Shown piece after piece: positions 15,920-25,749 of a DNA stretch of 64,000 nt. The notes beneath the pieces were generated by a model. The model did not search any database, was not told where the DNA came from, and saw only the letters and a list, made by a program, of their open reading frames with translations. Every line of letters begins with the position of its first letter. The stretch's first letter is position 1. Position numbers and translations under genes: made by a program. Source of the stretch: Sphingomonas sp. PP-CE-1G-424 (GTDB lineage: Bacteria > Pseudomonadota > Alphaproteobacteria > Sphingomonadales > Sphingomonadaceae); NCBI RefSeq assembly GCF_004341085.1, contig NZ_SLXW01000009.1, positions 20,984 through 84,983 of the forward strand. Reading direction: 5' to 3'.

Positions 15920-18900
15920 TTACCGCCCCAACAATACCCGTGCTTGCCCGGCGATCTGCGCTAGCATTGCCGCGTTGGGCACCGCCGCGTGGCGAGCGCG
16001 GTCGATGACCGCCTTGAACTGCGCAACACGCGTGGCGTTCGTCAGCAGCCATGTATCCACCGCACCTTGAGGATCCTGCGCGCCGCGGCGGGCGAGGAAT
16101 TCGAGCCGTAGCTGCTGGAAATCGCGCGCCAAGCCCGCGATCAGCAACCGCTCCCACGGATCGGTCGGGCTGATCCGGGCCGCATTCGCCTGCGCCCAGT
16201 CAAGCCCGAGCGCCTGCCCGAGATGCGTGAACGCGCGTGTGAGGATCGCCTCGTCGAGCGCCATCCGCTCGCCGAGATCCGCCAGCCCGACCGCACCGTC
16301 CATCTCGAACAGGCGCACTACCTTGCGCACCAGATCGCCCGGTGCACCGACCGCCTCGAGCTGTGCCGCGATACGGCTGCTCTGCGCGCTCGCCTCTTCG
16401 AGCAGCAACGCCGCGGTCTGGCTGTCGAGCTGCGTAATCCCCTTCGCCAGCCGCGCGAGGACTTCGCCCGGCACGGCGCCCGGCGCCGACACGCGCAACA
16501 GGTCGGCGATCTGCGAGCGAGTCGCGACCGCCACCTCATCGAACAATGCAATCCGCGCAGCCTCGGGCATTACGGCCGTTTCGATCTCCGCCCACAACGC
16601 AGGCAGGTCGAACAGGCGCTCGGCGACGACGAACATCGCCGCGATATCGCCCATCGCCGCGCCTTCCTCTTCCGCCAGTTCGAACGGGTAGAGGATGCCC
16701 AGGCGGTTGACGATCCGGTTGGCGAGCTTGGTCGCGACGATCTCCGGCCGCAGCCGATGCTCGTCGATCGCCGTCTCGAACCGCGCGCGCATCGCGGCAG
16801 GGAATGCGGCATGCAGGTCGGGCTTCAAAGCATCGTCCTTGGCGATGTCGCTATGCTCGATCGCATCCTGCAACCCGAGCTTGGCGGTCGCCAGCAGCAC
16901 CGCCAGCTCAGGCCGCGTGAGGCCCAGACCGTCCTGACCGCGACGCAGCAAAATGTCGTTCGACGCCAGCCCCTCAACCGCACGATCGAGCCGCCCGGTG
17001 CCCTCGAAGATCTCGATCACGCGGACATAGCTCGGCATGGCGACCGCGCCGTCCGCTTCCGCGATCGACAGTGCCAGCGTCTGGAGGCGGTTGTCCTCGA
17101 GCACCAGGTGCGCGACGTCGTCGGTCATGCTGGCGAGCAGCGTGTTGCGGTCCTCGTACTCCAGCCGCCCCTCGATCATCTCGCGGTTGAGCGCGATCTT
17201 GATGTTGACCTCGTTATCCGAGCAGTCGACGCCCGCCGAATTGTCGATGAAATCGGTGTTGATCCGCCCGCCGCGTGCCGAGAACGCGATACGCGCCGCC
17301 TGCGTGACGCCCAGATTGGCACCCTCGCCGATCGCGATCACGCGCAGGTCCTCGGCGTTGACACGCAGCCGGTCGTTGGCCGGATCGCCGACCGCGACGT
17401 TCGCCTCCGACGCCGCCTTCACATAGGTGCCGATGCCGCCGAACCAGAGCAGGTCCGCCGGCGCCTTGAGGATCGCCGAGATCAAAGCGCCCGGCTCCAT
17501 CTCGCTCACCGTCACGCCGAGCGCAGCCTGCACCTGCGGCGACAGCTTGATGACCTTGGCGGTGCGCGCGAACACGCCGCCGCCCTTCGAGATCAGGCTC
17601 GTGTCGTAGTCCGCCCAGCTCGACCGCGGCAGCGCGAACATCCGGTTGCGCTCTTCCCAGCTGGTCGCCGGATCGGGATCGGGATCGAGGAAGATGTGGC
17701 GGTGGTCGAACGCCGCGATGACCTTCAGCGTCTTCGAGAGCAGCATGCCGTTGCCGAACACGTCGCCCGACATGTCGCCGCAGCCGACCACGGTGATGCT
17801 CTCGCTCTGCACGTCGAGCCCGCGTTCGGCGAAGTGCCGCTGGACGCTCAGCCACGCGCCCTTGGCGGTGATCCCCATCGCCTTGTGATCGTACCCGACA
17901 GAGCCACCGGAGGCGAACGCGTCGCCGAGCCAATAGCCGCGTTCGAGCGCCAGCGCGTTGGCCACGTCGCTAAACGTCGCGGTGCCCTTGTCGGCGGCGA
18001 CGACGAAATACGGGTCCTCGCCGTCGAGGATCGTCACGCCCTCGGGATGCACGACCTTGCCCTCGACGATGTTGTCGGTGATCGACAGCAAGGTCCGGAT
18101 GAAGATCCGGTAGCTCTCCGTGCCTTCGGCCAGCCACGCGTCGCGGTTAGACGGGGCAGGGAGCTGCTTGGGATAAAATCCGCCCTTCGCGCCGGTCGGC
18201 ACGATCACCGCGTTCTTGACGCGCTGCGCCTTCATCAGCCCGAGGATCTCGGTGCGGAAATCGTCGCGACGATCGGACCAGCGCAGGCCGCCACGTGCGA
18301 CCGGACCGGCGCGGAGGTGGATGCCCTCGACGCGAGGCGAATAGACCCAGACTTCGCGCCACGGCACGGGGGCAGGGAGGCCGGGGATCAGATGGCTGTC
18401 GAGCTTGAACGCGAGCGCCTCCGACGCTGCGAGCGTGAACGCGTTGGTGCGCAGAGTCGCCGCGATCAGGTTGCGATACGCGCGCAGGATACGGTCGTCG
18501 TCGATCGCCGTGACTGCATCGAGCCCGGCTTCGATCGCCTGATCCGCCTCGATCGCGTTACCCGGGTGCTCCGGATGATGGACCGCGGTGAAGCGCGCGA
18601 TCAACGCCGCGGCGACTTTCGGCGCGCGGCGGAGTGCATCGACCACGGTGGTCAGGCCATACGGAAGCCCCGCCTGGCGCAGATACCGGAACCACGCGCG
18701 GAACAGCACGATCGCCTCGGGACGCATGCCGAGTTCGACGATCAGCCGGTTGAACGCATCGTTCTCGGCCGCGCCTTCCAGGACCGCCGCGATCGCGCCT
18801 TCAAGCACGGGCGCGTCGCTCTGCTGCGCGGCATCGTTCGCCTCCAGCACGAAATCATGCACGAACGGCACGCTGTCGTCGCGCAACCGCGTCGGCAGTT

Positions 18901-20536
18901 CGCCGATCACGCGGAAGCCGAAATTCTCCAGCACCGGCACCGCGTCGGACAACGGCAACGCGCCGCCGAGCTTGTAGATCTTCAACTGCGGATCGGCGCC
19001 GGCTTCGCCCGGAACGAGGCGCACGCCGCGCGCATCCGCGTCGGCAAGCGCGGCGATGCGCTGGATATCCTCGGCGGCCTCCGCGGGCGTGCTGAGGTTG
19101 CGATAATTCTGCGGGAACGCCGCGGCCCATTTGAGCGCAAGACGCGCCGCACGCGGCGGTGGCAACGTCTCGACGAGAGCGGCCTCGACGTCCGACACCC
19201 AGCCGCGCACCATCCGTTGCAACCGGAGCGCGAGCGGGGCGACGTCGGGCATCCGACCATCGCCGCGCAGATCGAGCGTGTAGCGGATCATCGCGACCTC
19301 GCCGTCTTCCAGCGCGATCGACCAGTTGAGCACGCTCGCATTCGCCGCTTCGGCCAGCATGTCGCCGATCGCGACGCGGCGGCTGGTGGTGACATCGTCG
19401 CGCGGCAGCCACACGAACCCGAACAGATGCCGCCCGAGCGCCGATTCGACGAGCACGAGCGCCGGCCGCGGCCGATCCGCGATACTCATCGCCGTCAGCG
19501 CCAGATCCTCCAGCGCATCGGGTGCGAACGCGATCACCAAGTCATGCGGGAGTGCGGTGAAGGCGTGGGTCAACGCCTTGCCGGCATGACCGCGCGGATC
19601 GAAGCCGAATTTGGCCTTCATCGCCGCAAGGCGCGTGCGCAACACCGGCACGTCGCGCGGCATCGCGGCCAGCGCGGCGCTGGTCCACAGCCCGCTGTAT
19701 ATCGACAGCCCGGCGACCGTCGCGCCCTCCATCACCGGCACGACGACCAGGTCGAGCGGCACGGCGCGGTGTACGGTCGAGATCAGGTTCGACTTCAGCA
19801 ACAACGGCGCGTCGTTGCCCGCCTCGAACCATTCGATCGCCAGTGCGCGCGAGGCTTCGGCGAGAATCGGCACGCGGTGTTCGTTGCGCGCGATACCGAG
19901 CGCGGCATGGCCGCTCCCGTCACGATGCCAGATCTGATGTCCGAGTAGCGTCAGATGCCCGCCCAGGAACCACTGCAACAGCGCCGCGCCTTCGCCCTCG
20001 GACAGCTTGGCGATATCGTCGTCGAGCGCGGCTTGCATCGCACGCCAGTCGGTCACCGCCGCGCGGACGTCGGCCAATACAGCCGTGAGATCCTCGATCA
20101 GCCCTCGACGGTCGCGCGCATCGGCGCGCTCCATCTCGAGATAGATCATCGATTCGGGTCGACCTGCACCCTGGCCGTCGGCGTCGATCGCGTGCAGCGT
20201 GCCATCTGGCGCGCGTGTCGTACGGACGACGGGGTGGATGATTCGATCGACCGCGATGTCCTGCGCGCCGATCGCCGCGGCGATTGAATCGACCAGGAAC
20301 GGCATATCGTCGTTGACGATCGCGAGGCGCATCCGCCGCCGCGTGTCATCCGCGCTGATCGGCTCGATCGCGATCGCCGGCGCACCGTCGTCGCGGTGCG
20401 CGGCGGTCGCTGCGACGAACGCCGCGGCCTGCGCGACCTCGCTCGCTCCGAAGTCCCTCAGTTCGCCCGGAAGGGCCCGTTCGGTCAGCCGGCCCGCGAG
20501 GGTTTCGGTGAGCGTGTTCAACGATTGGTTCGCCAT
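15920..20536 (-). CDS. gdhZ: NAD-specific glutamate dehydrogenase, large type
   Basis: A 1538-residue protein matching the 180-kDa NAD-GDH class (GdhZ in Caulobacter, GdhB in Pseudomonas). An ACT-like regulatory N-terminal half spans about 1-700. The catalytic core includes RGGLRWSDRRDDFRTE, NAVIVPTGAKGGFYPKQL (catalytic Lys region) and VGCGDMSGDVFGNGMLLS, and a long helical C-terminus follows. It deaminates L-glutamate to 2-oxoglutarate with NAD+, linking nitrogen to the TCA cycle. It is full length and unbroken. A PAS protein gene ends 76 bp upstream on the same strand, so co-transcription is possible. Strand-wide mirror ORFs on the plus strand are antisense artefacts. Confidence 0.95.
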   Translation of the reverse strand: MANQSLNTLTETLAGRLTERALPGELRDFGASEVAQAAAFVAATAAHRDDGAPAIAIEPISADDTRRRMRLAIVNDDMPFLVDSIAAAIGAQDIAVDRIIHPVVRTTRAPDGTLHAIDADGQGAGRPESMIYLEMERADARDRRGLIEDLTAVLADVRAAVTDWRAMQAALDDDIAKLSEGEGAALLQWFLGGHLTLLGHQIWHRDGSGHAALGIARNEHRVPILAEASRALAIEWFEAGNDAPLLLKSNLISTVHRAVPLDLVVVPVMEGATVAGLSIYSGLWTSAALAAMPRDVPVLRTRLAAMKAKFGFDPRGHAGKALTHAFTALPHDLVIAFAPDALEDLALTAMSIADRPRPALVLVESALGRHLFGFVWLPRDDVTTSRRVAIGDMLAEAANASVLNWSIALEDGEVAMIRYTLDLRGDGRMPDVAPLALRLQRMVRGWVSDVEAALVETLPPPRAARLALKWAAAFPQNYRNLSTPAEAAEDIQRIAALADADARGVRLVPGEAGADPQLKIYKLGGALPLSDAVPVLENFGFRVIGELPTRLRDDSVPFVHDFVLEANDAAQQSDAPVLEGAIAAVLEGAAENDAFNRLIVELGMRPEAIVLFRAWFRYLRQAGLPYGLTTVVDALRRAPKVAAALIARFTAVHHPEHPGNAIEADQAIEAGLDAVTAIDDDRILRAYRNLIAATLRTNAFTLAASEALAFKLDSHLIPGLPAPVPWREVWVYSPRVEGIHLRAGPVARGGLRWSDRRDDFRTEILGLMKAQRVKNAVIVPTGAKGGFYPKQLPAPSNRDAWLAEGTESYRIFIRTLLSITDNIVEGKVVHPEGVTILDGEDPYFVVAADKGTATFSDVANALALERGYWLGDAFASGGSVGYDHKAMGITAKGAWLSVQRHFAERGLDVQSESITVVGCGDMSGDVFGNGMLLSKTLKVIAAFDHRHIFLDPDPDPATSWEERNRMFALPRSSWADYDTSLISKGGGVFARTAKVIKLSPQVQAALGVTVSEMEPGALISAILKAPADLLWFGGIGTYVKAASEANVAVGDPANDRLRVNAEDLRVIAIGEGANLGVTQAARIAFSARGGRINTDFIDNSAGVDCSDNEVNIKIALNREMIEGRLEYEDRNTLLASMTDDVAHLVLEDNRLQTLALSIAEADGAVAMPSYVRVIEIFEGTGRLDRAVEGLASNDILLRRGQDGLGLTRPELAVLLATAKLGLQDAIEHSDIAKDDALKPDLHAAFPAAMRARFETAIDEHRLRPEIVATKLANRIVNRLGILYPFELAEEEGAAMGDIAAMFVVAERLFDLPALWAEIETAVMPEAARIALFDEVAVATRSQIADLLRVSAPGAVPGEVLARLAKGITQLDSQTAALLLEEASAQSSRIAAQLEAVGAPGDLVRKVVRLFEMDGAVGLADLGERMALDEAILTRAFTHLGQALGLDWAQANAARISPTDPWERLLIAGLARDFQQLRLEFLARRGAQDPQGAVDTWLLTNATRVAQFKAVIDRARHAAVPNAAMLAQIAGQARVLLGR

Positions 20537-20612
20537 AGGTCAGGGCCTATGCGCCCGCAATTCGCCTATCTCAACCCTTGTGGCAGGTGCGAAGGCGAAT
20601 GCTGCGGCGCAC

Positions 20613-21830
20613 CTAAGATGCGGCGTGTTCGGCGACTGCGATCGCGATCAGATCACCATCCAAGCCGCCGAGAAAGCTTGCAAAACCTCCTGCGGGCACC
20701 TGATGCCGTTGCGCGTGGCGCAGCACCGCCGCGAACGTCTCCAGCCGGGTCGCCTCGAAATTGACGCCGAAGACCAGCGTGACGATCTGCATCATGACGT
20801 CCGTCTGGCCGGGCAGGCAGGCGGCGGCGAACAGCGTGGCGAAATCGCCCTCGTCATGCTCGGTCGACACCGCGAGATCATGCGCCCGACCCAGCGTACG
20901 GTGCAGCGCCGCACGACTGCGCGCTTCGGCAGCCCGCACCTGCGCCGCACTCTCGCGCGCCATCGCCAGCTGCTCGCCGAGCGGACCGGCGAGCACATAC
21001 TCGGCCGGCAAGGGATCATCCAGGACAAGCGCCGGCATAGGCATCGGCTCGGCCGGCATGATATCGAACCCGCCGCTCGGGCCATCGGCCCAGACTTGCG
21101 CGGCCGCACCCGAGATCCGCGGCGTGCCCTGAACCGCCGCATCCAGTTCGGCCGACAGCGCCGCCTGCAGATCGGCGTCTGCGAGTTCCTTCCAATTGAT
21201 CACGCCGTAGATGAAGTCGATCGTCACCCCGCCCGATGCGAACGGCATCAGGATGCCGCGGTACAGCGTCGTCCGCCCCCGGCTGCTGACGAATTCCGCC
21301 TCGAAACCGATCGGTGCGCGATTGGCGATGATCTGGAGATAATGATCGGTCAGCAGCGAGCGGCTCGGCACGTCCGCGATCGTCGCGATCGGCCCCTCGA
21401 GCCCGCATTCCTCGCGTAGCGCACGCCCGAGATACGCGATCCGGGGGTCGCCCATGCCGCGACTGAAATCCAGCAGCACGCTGTGCGGGCCGAAATCGGT
21501 GATCGTCTCTGGCTCGAGATCCGCGATCGACGGGTAGGGGCGGTCCTTCAGCAGCGACACCCAGTGGTTGTACGCGCGCACGTGCATCCGCCGCTCATCG
21601 CCGCCGAGATCGAACATCACGTCGTTGACGCCCGCATCGGTCGAATGACGCGCATCGCTGGACGTCGCGCGGTCCGTGCCGTCGAAATCCGAACTTCCGA
21701 AATCGGAACTCCCAGAACCCGAATTTCCGAAACCCGAACTCCCCGAACTCACTGCATCATATCCTCCGCGAGCGACCGGACCATCTGGACCCTCGCTGCG
21801 TTCGTTGTCCAGGCCGCGTACCGTATCCAT
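20613..21830 (-). CDS. PAS-domain protein with Ser/Gly-rich N-terminus
   Basis: A 405-residue cytoplasmic protein. A low-complexity segment at about 24-50 (SSGSSGFGNSGSG...SSDFDGTD) comes from an imperfect 9-12-bp DNA tandem repeat near 21680-21755. A PAS_5-type sensor domain follows (about 80-215: MHVRAYNHWVSLL, YPSIADLEPETI, GPHSVLLDFS, PIGFEAEFVSSRGRTTLYRGILMP). The C-terminal half is helical with no recognised output domain. ATG 21830 (MDTVRGLDN) is preferred because the longer frame lacks family similarity. It is located just upstream of NAD-GDH. Confidence 0.75.
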   Translation of the reverse strand: MDTVRGLDNERSEGPDGPVARGGYDAVSSGSSGFGNSGSGSSDFGSSDFDGTDRATSSDARHSTDAGVNDVMFDLGGDERRMHVRAYNHWVSLLKDRPYPSIADLEPETITDFGPHSVLLDFSRGMGDPRIAYLGRALREECGLEGPIATIADVPSRSLLTDHYLQIIANRAPIGFEAEFVSSRGRTTLYRGILMPFASGGVTIDFIYGVINWKELADADLQAALSAELDAAVQGTPRISGAAAQVWADGPSGGFDIMPAEPMPMPALVLDDPLPAEYVLAGPLGEQLAMARESAAQVRAAEARSRAALHRTLGRAHDLAVSTEHDEGDFATLFAAACLPGQTDVMMQIVTLVFGVNFEATRLETFAAVLRHAQRHQVPAGGFASFLGGLDGDLIAIAVAEHAAS

Positions 21831-21964
21831 GCCCAAGGGCCCCCGTTTTTCAGCCCTGCTTTTGCACGCCGTTTGGTAAACGCCCGGTAAAGACGCAAAC
21901 CGCTTGTCAGCCCGCAAATCCCTTGGTATTCGCCGCGACCTCGACCGGATACGTCCGTCGTCGG

Positions 21965-22040
21965 GCCGCTTTAGCTCAGCTGGTAGAGCATCGCATTCGT
22001 AATGCGGGGGTCACAGGTTCGAGTCCTGTAAGCGGCACCA
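21965..22040 (+). tRNA. tRNA-Thr (anticodon CGT)
   Basis: A full cloverleaf is readable: acceptor GCCGCTT paired with AAGCGGC, D arm GCTC...GAGC, anticodon stem TCGCA/TGCGG around loop TTCGTAA (anticodon CGT, reading ACG), T arm ACAGG-TTCGAGT-CCTGT, and an encoded 3' ACCA (the CCA is genomic). The tyrosine integrase gene begins 164 bp downstream in the same orientation, so the tRNA 3' end is the probable attachment site of a genomic island. Confidence 0.96.
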
Positions 22041-22165
22041 TTATAGGTCCAGGGCGGCCCTAAATAACCTCGCAAAGTCGCTGAAATCCTGGTAAAATCG
22101 ACCAGAGGCTGTTCGCAGCGTTCCGTATCTGTTCTCCCCAATCCGACCGATTCGGGGGCCGATGT

Positions 22166-22202
22166 GGGGGCCTCGTGATTTTAGACGAAATTGGAGGCCC
22201 CC
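22166..22202 (+). promoter_or_regulatory. Hairpin sequestering the integrase ribosome-binding site
   Basis: GGGGGCCTC (22166-22174) pairs perfectly with GAGGCCCCC (22194-22202), leaving a 19-base loop. The downstream arm contains most of the GGAGG ribosome-binding sequence (22193-22197) of the integrase ATG at 22205. The fold would occlude translation initiation, suggesting post-transcriptional control of integrase synthesis. Confidence 0.55.
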
Positions 22203-22204
22203 AG

Positions 22205-23430
22205 ATGGCGCTGACAGTCGCAGAAATCCGTGCGTTACAGCCGAGAGCTGCTCCCTACAAAGTGGCCGATGAGAACGGGCTGTACTTGCTCATCCCCCCT
22301 TCCGGCACAAAGCTGTGGAAACTCAAATTCAGGTTCCGCGGCGCTGAGAAGAAGCTCTCTTTCGGGCAGTTCCCGGAAATTTCGCTAAAGGCGGCCCGCC
22401 TGAAAAGCGAGGACGCCCGGCGGCAACTCGCGAATGGAATCGACCCGGCTGACGCAAAGCGCAAGGCCGTGGTCGAAGCGGCTCTGTCGAAGGCGAATAC
22501 CTTCCGCCTAGTCGCCGACGAATATATCGAGAAGATGGAAAGGGACGGCAAAGCCCCCGCCACGATCGTCAAATCAAAGTGGTTTCGCGACCTGCTCGAT
22601 CGCGACCTCGGACATCGTCCGGTCCGGGAGATCACGCCCCACGACCTACTTTCTGCGCTCAAGAAGATTGAGGGCAGAGGTCATCACGAATCAGCGCAGC
22701 GAGCCGGGCGTTCGCGGGGCGGGTTTTCCGATATGCCGTGGTGACGTTGCACGCCGATGCCAATCCCGCCGACGTGCTGCGCGGGGCGCTGACTTCGCCT
22801 ACTGTGAAGCATCATGCGGCGATCATCGATCCGGTCGCGCTCGGCGGACTGATGCGGGCCATCGGCAATTACGACGGTCGCCCGGAGACCAAGATCGCCC
22901 TCATGCTCGCGCCCCGGCTTTTCGTTCGGCCCGGAGAATTGCGAAAGGGGGAATGGTCCGAGCTTGATCTGGACGAAGCTGTCTGGCGCATTCCGGGGGA
23001 CAGGATGAAAATGGGCCGGCCTCATGTCGTGCCGATGTCTACGCAGTCGGTGGCGCTGTTCCGGCAGCTCAGGGCAGTGGGCAATCCCAGGAATTTTATG
23101 TTCCCGGCCTACCACACTTCGCTGCGGCCGATGTCCGAGAACACGATCAACTCGGCGCTGCGGCGATTGGGCTATGATGCGAACGAGATGACCGGTCATG
23201 GTTTCCGCTCGACCGCCAGTACGCTGCTAAATGAATCGGGCCTTTGGCATCCCGATGCCATCGAGCGGGTGCTTGCGCACAAGGGCGTCGATCGGGTGCG
23301 AGCGGCGTATCATCGAGGCGCACATTGGGCGGAACGGGTCAGGATGGCACAATGGTGGTGCGACTATCTCGACCAGCTTCGCGACGGTGCCGAGATTCTG
23401 CGCTCAGCTTTCCGCGCAAGTAGCGGGTAA
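22205..23430 (+). pseudogene. Tyrosine integrase, frameshifted
   Basis: A P4/IntS-type island integrase split by one frameshift. Frame 1 (22205-22744) encodes the DUF4102 arm-binding domain (MALTVAEIRALQPRAAPYKV...) and the core-binding domain. At about 22698-22705 one base is missing and the protein continues in the second frame (AFAGRVFRYAVVTLHADANPADVL...) to 23430. The catalytic domain keeps Arg (RPGELRKGEW), His-x-x-Arg (GHGFRSTA), His (LAHKGVDRVRAAY) and the nucleophile Tyr, so decay may be recent. It lies next to tRNA-Thr, the expected attachment target. A sequencing error in the GC-rich GAGCCGGGCG run is the alternative. Confidence 0.88.
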
Positions 23431-23797
23431 AGCAGTTCAGGATGAACAAGTAACACATCGGCGGCCTTTTCAAACGAGCGCAATGATCGACTTAATACTT
23501 GCATATTGCCTATCTGGATCGATGCGTTAATCTGCTCGGGCGCTGCGGAAGCGGCGCCGAGGCTTGAGAACCTCGCTTGGGATGAAATGACCCGCCATCG
23601 AGCCGGCCGGGTGGCCGTTGCGCATGTCCAAGCCGCTTGCGGCCAAAGGCAGCGGCGCATGTCTCAAGCATGTTCTCTACACCCGGCTCGTCGCCGGCGT
23701 CGCCTCGCGGACGAAGGTGAGGCGCTGTGCAGATACGGTCGAACCAGCAGGAAGCCAGTTCAGCCAACCGGATGGGGGCAAGGCGTTGAGCGCGGGC
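23431..23797. other. Spacer before the FecI-like gene
   Basis: I see no convincing gene in these 367 bases. Frames open on both strands lack family features. The region separates the island integrase from the sigma/anti-sigma pair and presumably holds the sigma gene promoter. Confidence 0.4.
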
Positions 23798-24358
23798 ATG
23801 CCCCACCAGCGCGCGTTGCTCGAAGGCGATCCGCTCACGCCGGACGATCGAGTCATTCACGCAGGCCCGTCGCCGATCGACCTACTATATCGCGAGCAGC
23901 GCCCGAGCCTGCTGCGCTTCTTCCGCCGCCGTACGTCTCTCGACGATGCGGGCGATCTCGTCCAGCGGGTGTTCGCTCGCTTCGCCGGGCTCAGCCCGGA
24001 GACACGGGTGGATATCGTCAACCCCGCCGGTTATCTGCAGCGATCCGCTGCCAATCTCGCGCTCGACGATGCCAGGACCGAGCTCCGACGCGCCTCTGCC
24101 CACCACGTACCCGTCGACGAGATCGACCCCTGCGCACCCGACCAGATCGCGGCTCTCGAAGCGCGCGACATGCTCCGCCGTCTCGAACGCGCACTACAGC
24201 GCCTGAAGCCGCGGACCCGGGAGATATTCCTCGCGCATCGCATCGATGGCTATTCTTATGTAGAGATCGCTCGGCGGACAGGACTGAGCGTGAAAGGCGT
24301 CGAAAAGCACATGACTCAGGCAATCGCGTTCGTCGATCGCGTCCTGGCCGCCCGATGA
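23798..24358 (+). CDS. ECF sigma factor, FecI type
   Basis: A 186-residue sigma-70 ECF protein. Region 2 is seen at about 30-95 (LLYREQRPSLLRFFRRRTSLDDAGDLVQRVFARF) and region 4 at about 125-180 (RALQRLKPRTREIFLAHRIDGYSYVEIARRTGLSVKGVEKHM), a typical FecI-type helix-turn-helix. It would direct RNA polymerase to iron-transport genes when released by its cognate FecR. ATG 23798 is the most likely start; TTG 23785 in the same frame is possible. Its stop overlaps the fecR-like start (ATGA), a classic coupling. Confidence 0.92.
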   Translation: MPHQRALLEGDPLTPDDRVIHAGPSPIDLLYREQRPSLLRFFRRRTSLDDAGDLVQRVFARFAGLSPETRVDIVNPAGYLQRSAANLALDDARTELRRASAHHVPVDEIDPCAPDQIAALEARDMLRRLERALQRLKPRTREIFLAHRIDGYSYVEIARRTGLSVKGVEKHMTQAIAFVDRVLAAR

Positions 24359-25341
24359 GTGACGGGCGCGGCGAAGCCGCGGGTGACCGCGCGCCGGCCG
24401 ATGCCGAGGGCTGGTTCGCAAGGATGCGCGGATCTGACGCCTCGCAATGGGCAGACGACCTTGACGTGTGGCGCGCCTCGGATCCCGAAAACGACGCGGC
24501 CTATGCGCGGCTGCTGCAACGTTGGGACCAGAGCGCGTTCCTGACCAACACGGCGCTCGGCCGAGGGCGCGACCTTCGTCGTGCCGCTATATGGTCCCGT
24601 CGCCCGGCGGTCCGCTATGCTGTGATCGCCGCTTCGCTCCTGCTCTTCGCCGCAATCGGCGTGCTAACGATGGGGCGGCTCGGGAGTCCGGGAACACCGC
24701 CGGCAATCCACGAATATGCGAGCAGCGACCGGGCGGTTCACACCGTAACGCTCGCCGACGGTGCGCGTGTCACGCTGGATGCCGGCGCGGCCATCGCGGT
24801 CACCGACGCCGAAACAGGGCTTCAGGTTCGATTGATCAAGGGGCGCGTCCGTTTCCACGTAGCGCGCGGTGACGCGGGCCTTGTCGTCACAGCGCCGAAC
24901 GGTACGCTCGTCACCGGTGAGGGGCAGTTTGATGTCGCGCAGGACGATCGATTTGTCCGTGTGGTCGCGTGGCGGGAGGACGTGGTGCTCTCAGGACCAG
25001 ATGGCGGGACAACCCGGATCGCGTCAGGGCAACAAGCTGTCTTCGACCCGGCCCACGGCGTTTCGTCACTCGGGCGGGTGGAGCCGGGCGAACTGGGCTG
25101 GATTCGCGGCATGCTGTCGTTCGACCGCGCGCGCCTTGCCGCCGCGATCGCCGCGATCAACCGCTACAATAGCCGCCAGATCGAATTCCCGGACCGCGAA
25201 ATAGGAGAGTTCAGGATCACCGGCGCATTCCGGGCTTCCGATCCAGATGGTTTCGCCCCAGCCGTCGCCGACATGTTCTCCCTGTCGCTCATCAAGCGGC
25301 CGAGTGGCACGATCGTGCTGACCGTCGTGAAAAAAGCGTAG
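24355..25341 (+). CDS. FecR-family anti-sigma regulator
   Basis: A 328-residue membrane anti-sigma/sigma-regulator. The cytoplasmic N-terminus (about 15-60; WFARMRG...WADDLDVWRASDPENDAAYARLLQRWDQ) is the DUF4880 sigma-binding domain. One TM helix lies near 88-105 (YAVIAASLLLFAAIGVLTM). The periplasmic FecR domain follows (about 125-225: HTVTLADGARVTLDAGAAI, GRVRFHVARG, GEGQFDV), and a C-terminal STN-like segment ends the chain. It senses a receptor-transmitted signal and controls the upstream FecI-type sigma factor by proteolysis, as in other FecIR systems. Confidence 0.92.
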   Translation: MSDGRGEAAGDRAPADAEGWFARMRGSDASQWADDLDVWRASDPENDAAYARLLQRWDQSAFLTNTALGRGRDLRRAAIWSRRPAVRYAVIAASLLLFAAIGVLTMGRLGSPGTPPAIHEYASSDRAVHTVTLADGARVTLDAGAAIAVTDAETGLQVRLIKGRVRFHVARGDAGLVVTAPNGTLVTGEGQFDVAQDDRFVRVVAWREDVVLSGPDGGTTRIASGQQAVFDPAHGVSSLGRVEPGELGWIRGMLSFDRARLAAAIAAINRYNSRQIEFPDREIGEFRITGAFRASDPDGFAPAVADMFSLSLIKRPSGTIVLTVVKKA

Positions 25342-25414
25342 GGTAGGGCGCGACACCGTCGTCGTCCTCTTTGAACGGCACCGCACACTGCGAGCCGAAA
25401 AAAGGGGACCATCG

Positions 25415-25670
25415 ATGCGACATACCGGCCTGCGCGACGCGCTTTCGCTCGCGCTGGGAAGCGCGACCCTTATCGTCGCGGCGGTGCCTAACGCATATGC
25501 CGGGCAACCTGAAACTGCGATCTATGCCCTGCCTACGCAGGCGCTCGGCAAGTCGTTGCGCGCCGTCGCGCTTGCGTCTCGTCGAAACATTCTCGTGCCG
25601 GCGTCCCTCGTGCGAGGCCGACGGGCGCCCGCGCTAGAAGGGGCTTATACGGTCGAGCGCGCAGTCCTTC
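25415..25670 (+). pseudogene. N-terminal remnant of a FecA-type TonB receptor
   Basis: The signal peptide (RDALSLALGSATLIVAAVPNAYAG) and secretin/TonB N-terminal (STN) signalling domain (IYALPTQALGKSLRAVALASRRNILVPASLV...LEGAYTVERAVL) of a FecA-type receptor are recognisable. They sit exactly where the receptor should follow fecI-fecR. At about 25663-25672 the similarity stops abruptly and unrelated sequence begins; the whole plug and barrel (around 700-900 residues) are gone. The open frame runs on to 25864 only as out-of-frame translation of the next gene. Confidence 0.8.
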
Positions 25671-25749
25671 TGAAATCGCCACGCTTGGCCGAACTGGCAT
25701 CGATGAATGGACCGCAGTCTGGTTCGAGGCCGACATCAATCCCGGACCA

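Noticed and set aside
16223..19948. Open frame of 1241 codons on the plus strand
   Set aside because: It is the antisense of the NAD-glutamate dehydrogenase gene. High GC makes long mirror frames; the product is Arg/Ala/His-rich with no domain.
23506..24354. Long upstream extension of the FecR frame
   Set aside because: It runs through the sigma-factor gene in another frame; the ATG overlapping the sigma stop is the natural start.
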